From contig NZ_CP017415.1 in the NCBI RefSeq assembly GCF_001753245.1, positions 682,001 through 746,000 of the forward strand: a stretch of DNA of 64,000 nucleotides, in the 5' to 3' direction. This document shows, one piece after another, positions 61,260 through 64,000 of this stretch (positions are counted from its first letter, which is position 1; every line of letters begins with the position of its first letter). Under the pieces are notes generated by a model that made no database searches, was not told the DNA's origin, and saw nothing but the letters and a program-made list of their open reading frames with translations. The DNA comes from Acidihalobacter yilgarnensis. Its GTDB lineage: Bacteria; Pseudomonadota; Gammaproteobacteria; DSM-5130; Acidihalobacteraceae. The translations under genes were made by a program, and so were the position numbers.

Positions 61260-61318
61260 GGGGTGTCTCTCCCTGGGGCAAGTCTTGTTGTTATGGTTTG
61301 TTGCGTCATGCTGGACGT

Positions 61319-61349
61319 GACACTGCCGGCTTTATCGGCCGGCAGTGTC
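61319..61349. other. GC-rich hairpin downstream of the repeat-protein gene
   Basis: Perfect 12-bp stem GACACTGCCGGC (61319-61330) / GCCGGCAGTGTC (61338-61349) with a seven-base loop, between the end of the xPEVx repeat-protein gene and the barrel-protein gene on the minus strand. No T-tract on either side. Confidence 0.55.
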
Positions 61350-61373
61350 TGGGATATTGCCGTTACGGACAGT

Positions 61374-61703
61374 TCAGTGGTCGACCTGGGGCGTCTGTAC
61401 GTCGGGGCGCTGGACTTCAGGCTGCTGGATCTCGGGTCGCGAAACCTCAGGGGTCTGCACGTCCGGGCGTTCCACTTCGGGCTTCTCGACTTCCGGGCGA
61501 TTGACGTCGGGGGTTTCGAGCTCAATGCCGTTGCTGCCGGTCTGCATCGAATCGGTGTCAGGCGTCGGGTTGATGTCAGGCGTGGTGACCACGTTCGGCG
61601 AAGTGGCGACCGCCGCAGCAGCGGCACCCAGGGTCGCGAGATTGATACCGAAGGCGGCGATGAGGGCAAGCAGCAGGTGGCGCATATGCGTGTGTTTGTA
61701 CAT
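61374..61703 (-). CDS. Small exported protein with nine xP[E/D/Q][V/I]x repeats
   Basis: 109 aa with a signal peptide (THMRHLLLALIAAFGINLA, cut near the Ala-rich stretch at ~32). After a Thr/Pro/Asp-rich linker, residues 64-108 are nine consecutive five-residue units: TPDVN, RPEVE, KPEVE, RPDVQ, TPEVS, RPEIQ, QPEVQ, RPDVQ, TPQVD. This spells a rigid, charged extended chain. ATG at 61703 has AGGAGA upstream; a longer in-frame start has none. Function is not recognised; a periplasmic spacer or surface-exposed repeat is possible. Confidence 0.8.
   Translation of the reverse strand: MYKHTHMRHLLLALIAAFGINLATLGAAAAAVATSPNVVTTPDINPTPDTDSMQTGSNGIELETPDVNRPEVEKPEVERPDVQTPEVSRPEIQQPEVQRPDVQTPQVDH
61380..61514 (-). 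repeat. 15-bp-period tandem repeat (nine units) in the repeat-protein gene
   Basis: DNA encoding the nine xPEVx pentapeptides. The period is exactly 15 bp, but the units are not identical at the DNA level, suggesting old rather than recent expansion. Confidence 0.8.
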
Positions 61704-61839
61704 GGTGTCGATCTCCTGGTCGTTCCGGTGCGTGATCTTGCTGAATGAGTGGCGCAGTGTCGTTGCGCTCATCATCAGACACGCCGGGATACGGAAAAAG
61801 GTTCCAGGAATGAGGGTGGAGGATTGCGATTGAGGCAGG

Positions 61840-61860
61840 GCCGGCGGCAGTGCCGCCGGC
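61840..61860. other. GC palindrome near the end of the chemoreceptor gene
   Basis: GCCGGCGGCA-G-TGCCGCCGGC is a perfect 21-base dyad ten bases beyond the chemoreceptor stop. Likely a hairpin at the transcript end; no T-tract. Confidence 0.5.
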
Positions 61861-61870
61861 TGGGATCGGC

Positions 61871-63553
61871 TCAGATCTTGAACTGGTTGACCAGTGATTG
61901 TAGTTCTGCGGAGAGCTTGGCCAGCTCCTCGCTCGCGGTCGCGGTCTGTTGGGCGCCGGTAGCCGTTTGGTCGGTGGCGTGGCTGATGTTGCTGATATTG
62001 CGGTTGATTTCCTCGGCCACGGTGGATTGTTCTTCGGCCGCGCTGGCAATCATCGAATTCATGTCGCTGATACGTACCACCGAAGTGCTGATGGCCTCCA
62101 GCGAGGTGCCGGCCTCCTCGGCCTGGGCGACGCTCGCCTGGGCGCGTTCGCGCCCGGAGGCCATGGCTTCGACCGCACCCTTGGAACCGGTTTGCAGGCG
62201 CTCGATCATGCCGCGGATTTCTTCCGTCGAATCCTGCGTCCGTTTGGCCAGCGTGCGTACCTCGTCCGCGACCACAGCGAAGCCGCGGCCCTGCTCGCCG
62301 GCGCGCGCAGCCTCGATCGCGGCGTTCAGCGCCAGGAGGTTGGTTTGCTCCGATATCCCGCTAATCACCTCCAGCACTCGACCGATCTGCGCACTATCGC
62401 CTTCCAGGGCATGGATGACTTGTGCCGTGCGCTCGACCTCGTCGGCGAGCTGGCTGATGGATTTGATGGTGTTGCCGACGACCTTCTGCCCCTGTGCGGT
62501 AGCGCTGTTGGCGTCGTTCGCGGCGCGTGCCGCGTCGTTGGCGTTCTTGGCGACCTCTTGCACGGTGGAGGACATTTCGTTCATCGCGGCGGCGACCTGA
62601 TCGGTCTCGCTTTGCTGGCTGTGGACGTGCCGGCTGGTTTCTTCGCTGGTGGCGGACAGTTCCTCGGCCGCTGCGGCCATTTGCGCGGTGGAGCCGGCCA
62701 CTTGGCTGACGACGTTCTGGATGCGCTCGACGAATTGATTGAAGGCCGTGGAGAGCTGGTCGAGTTCGTCCTGACCGTGCGTGACCATGCGACGGGTCAG
62801 GTCACCCTCGCCTTGTGCGATGTCGCGCATGGTGTCGACCGTTAACCGCAGACGATTGCGCATGCTGAGCACGGCCACACCGATCAGGCTGGCGCCGATG
62901 ATCAGGGCGAGCGCCAGGAGGCTCAGGCTGACGATGTTCGAGATGCGCAGGTCTTTGAGCACCAGCTGTTTATCCTTGAGCGATTGAGCGTGTACGATCT
63001 TGGTTAGGGCGCGCAGCTCCTCGTCGATCTGCTCGGAGAGCGGGTAAGCGGCGGTGACCAATTCGTTCTCAGCGGAGGCGAACTGCAGCGACTTGAGGCG
63101 ACTGATGGTCAGCTCGTAATCGGCCTTACTCTTAGCCCAGAGACCGCCGATGTGATCGAGTTTTTCCTTGAATTTGGGGTTGGACTCGGCAAGCTGGCTC
63201 GCGCGGTTGTAGGCGTCATCCGCTTCTGAAACATGTTTGCGTGCGGCATTGACGTACTTGCCGTCGAGACTGTCCTGCATCAATTTTTGACTTAGAGCCG
63301 GGTCGACGCCACCAATACGAGTGAGATTCATGTTGAGTACGTTGTCGCGAATTGCGATACCGGTGCGCAAGGTGGCGCCGCTCATGCGCTGCAGCGCGTT
63401 GAGCAGCGCGGCCTCGTGGTCACTACGCAGGGTGTCGGTTTTGATGACGCCTCCGAACCAGACGGGCGTCAGCACTGCGGCGATGGCCAGTATGGCGGCG
63501 ATGCTGACGCTGGCCATGATGCGCGCGGAGATGGTGCGAACCATTATGGACAT
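61871..63553 (-). CDS. Methyl-accepting chemotaxis protein with four-helix-bundle sensor
   Basis: 560-aa membrane chemoreceptor. TM1 at about residues 8-30, a helical periplasmic sensor of the 4HB_MCP kind (31-200), TM2 near 205-230, HAMP (~230-285), then a signalling domain with [21 protein letters not shown]. Ligand unknown. ATG at 63553 has AGGAA upstream. A near-perfect sigma-28 promoter lies 112 bases upstream, so it belongs to the flagellar/chemotaxis regulon. Confidence 0.92.
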   Translation of the reverse strand: MSIMVRTISARIMASVSIAAILAIAAVLTPVWFGGVIKTDTLRSDHEAALLNALQRMSGATLRTGIAIRDNVLNMNLTRIGGVDPALSQKLMQDSLDGKYVNAARKHVSEADDAYNRASQLAESNPKFKEKLDHIGGLWAKSKADYELTISRLKSLQFASAENELVTAAYPLSEQIDEELRALTKIVHAQSLKDKQLVLKDLRISNIVSLSLLALALIIGASLIGVAVLSMRNRLRLTVDTMRDIAQGEGDLTRRMVTHGQDELDQLSTAFNQFVERIQNVVSQVAGSTAQMAAAAEELSATSEETSRHVHSQQSETDQVAAAMNEMSSTVQEVAKNANDAARAANDANSATAQGQKVVGNTIKSISQLADEVERTAQVIHALEGDSAQIGRVLEVISGISEQTNLLALNAAIEAARAGEQGRGFAVVADEVRTLAKRTQDSTEEIRGMIERLQTGSKGAVEAMASGRERAQASVAQAEEAGTSLEAISTSVVRISDMNSMIASAAEEQSTVAEEINRNISNISHATDQTATGAQQTATASEELAKLSAELQSLVNQFKI

Positions 63554-63664
63554 GGCGGTTCCTTTCTTATGTGTTTGTATAGGTGCCCCCGATCCCGCGG
63601 TGTGTTGCGACTCCCCCGCTCGCGGTACCCGCCGAGGCGGGCCGGGATGGCATGCTCACTGGAT

Positions 63665-63691
63665 TTATCGGCCTTCAATAAAAAATCTTTA
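63665..63691 (-). promoter_or_regulatory. Sigma-28 (FliA) promoter of the chemoreceptor gene
   Basis: On the minus strand TAAA (63691-63688), then exactly 15 bases, then GCCGATAA (63672-63665): a full match to the enterobacterial FliA consensus TAAA-N15-GCCGATAA. Correct strand and distance for the gene at 63553. Confidence 0.92.
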
Positions 63692-63750
63692 GTCTTGGAT
63701 TACCGGGTAATCCCATGTGTTCCGCTGTCGCCTCTGGTGGGATTTATAGA

Positions 63751-63999
63751 TCAATCCAGGGCGAGTTGTAGACGAAGGCTGAATACGGAGGCGTTGTGCG
63801 ATGAGCCGGAGAGATTGCGGATGAACTGAAGATCGGGTTGCAGGGCGAGTTGCGGGGTGAGGGCGAATTGATAGGTGGCTTCGTAGGCGGTCTCTGTGTC
63901 GAGGCCGCGCAGGGCCGCGCGCGTCACGCCGAGGGCGAGGCGGTCGTCGGGGCGGGAGGCGAGAGGGGCCGCGATATCCACGCCGAAGCTCAGGTGTTG
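63751..63999 (-). CDS. OprB-like carbohydrate porin, C-terminal fragment
   Basis: Open to the window edge; only the last ~83 residues are inside. TAYEATYQFALTPQLALQPD, then FIRNLSGSSHNASVFSLRL, is the ending of OprB-family barrels (ETAYE strand, T-x-L-x-LQPDLQ and a final hydrophobic strand). The rest lies beyond base 64000. Confidence 0.75.
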   Translation of the reverse strand, partial: QHLSFGVDIAAPLASRPDDRLALGVTRAALRGLDTETAYEATYQFALTPQLALQPDLQFIRNLSGSSHNASVFSLRLQLALD

Positions 64000-64000
64000 C

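Overview
The window looks like core chromosome of a GC-rich, motile, Gram-negative gammaproteobacterium. Supporting genes are ampD/ampE, FeoABC, a CueR copper locus, Zur/Znu, two-subunit glycine decarboxylase, cobalamin-dependent MetH, Bpt, ornithine-lipid genes and outer-membrane barrel proteins. The gene set would fit a sulfur-oxidising or acidophilic/halophilic lineage such as Acidihalobacter or Thioalkalivibrio, but that placement is only an impression. I found no tRNA, rRNA, insertion sequence, prophage or CRISPR array.

Layout. 1-3447: the 3' part of a kinase-HDOD-GAF signalling protein, then a CtpA-type protease. 3490-8719: a gcv operon (gcvT, gcvH, gcvPA, tpx, gcvPB) behind a tandem glycine riboswitch and its terminator, with a thiol peroxidase gene inside the operon. 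8806-10105: diacylglycerol kinase and a metallophosphoesterase. 10078-16570: metal uptake, with znuA divergent from zur-znuC-znuB across a perfect Zur box, followed directly by feoA-feoA-feoB-feoC with two Fur boxes. 16463-19844 (minus): olsB-olsA-GT4-PAP2, a lipid-modification operon. 19940-25937: rhodanese, an ODP-like metallo-beta-lactamase-fold protein, a Tat-exported phosphoesterase, a YyaL-type protein and an unusual NinX-like fusion. 25990-29297: rlmI, lgt, thyA, folA. 29635-33408 (minus): a split PAS/CZB aerotaxis pair and an EAL-HDOD protein. 33510-36978 (minus): cueR-copA-copZ-glutaredoxin. 37082-45410: membrane proteins, thioredoxin-like protein, ampD, ampE, histidine phosphatase, HD-GYP, a reductase and PAS-GAF-GGDEF-EAL. 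45423-49746 (minus): a MacB-type ABC exporter with two permeases. 49819-60418: housekeeping and repair genes (IMPase, bpt, wrbA, metH, tag, rhodanese, TPMT, LysE-type exporter, Nudix). 60456-64000 (minus): an outer-membrane protein, a small exported repeat protein, a chemoreceptor with a consensus sigma-28 promoter, and the end of an OprB-like porin.

How the genes work together. The clearest regulated modules are glycine catabolism (riboswitch), zinc (Zur), ferrous iron (Fur) and copper (CueR). PAP2, GT4, OlsA, OlsB and a PlcP/LpxH-like phosphoesterase could together replace phospholipids with phosphorus-free lipids; this is inference. Three genes (feoC, ampE and a LysE-type exporter) each need one extra G/C in a short homopolymer to read through. 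That points to a systematic base undercall rather than three independent gene losses.

No wholly new system stands out. The best candidates for novelty are the nine-unit xPEVx repeat protein, the NinX-like/SocA-like fusion and the feoAA-terminator-Fur box-feoB arrangement.
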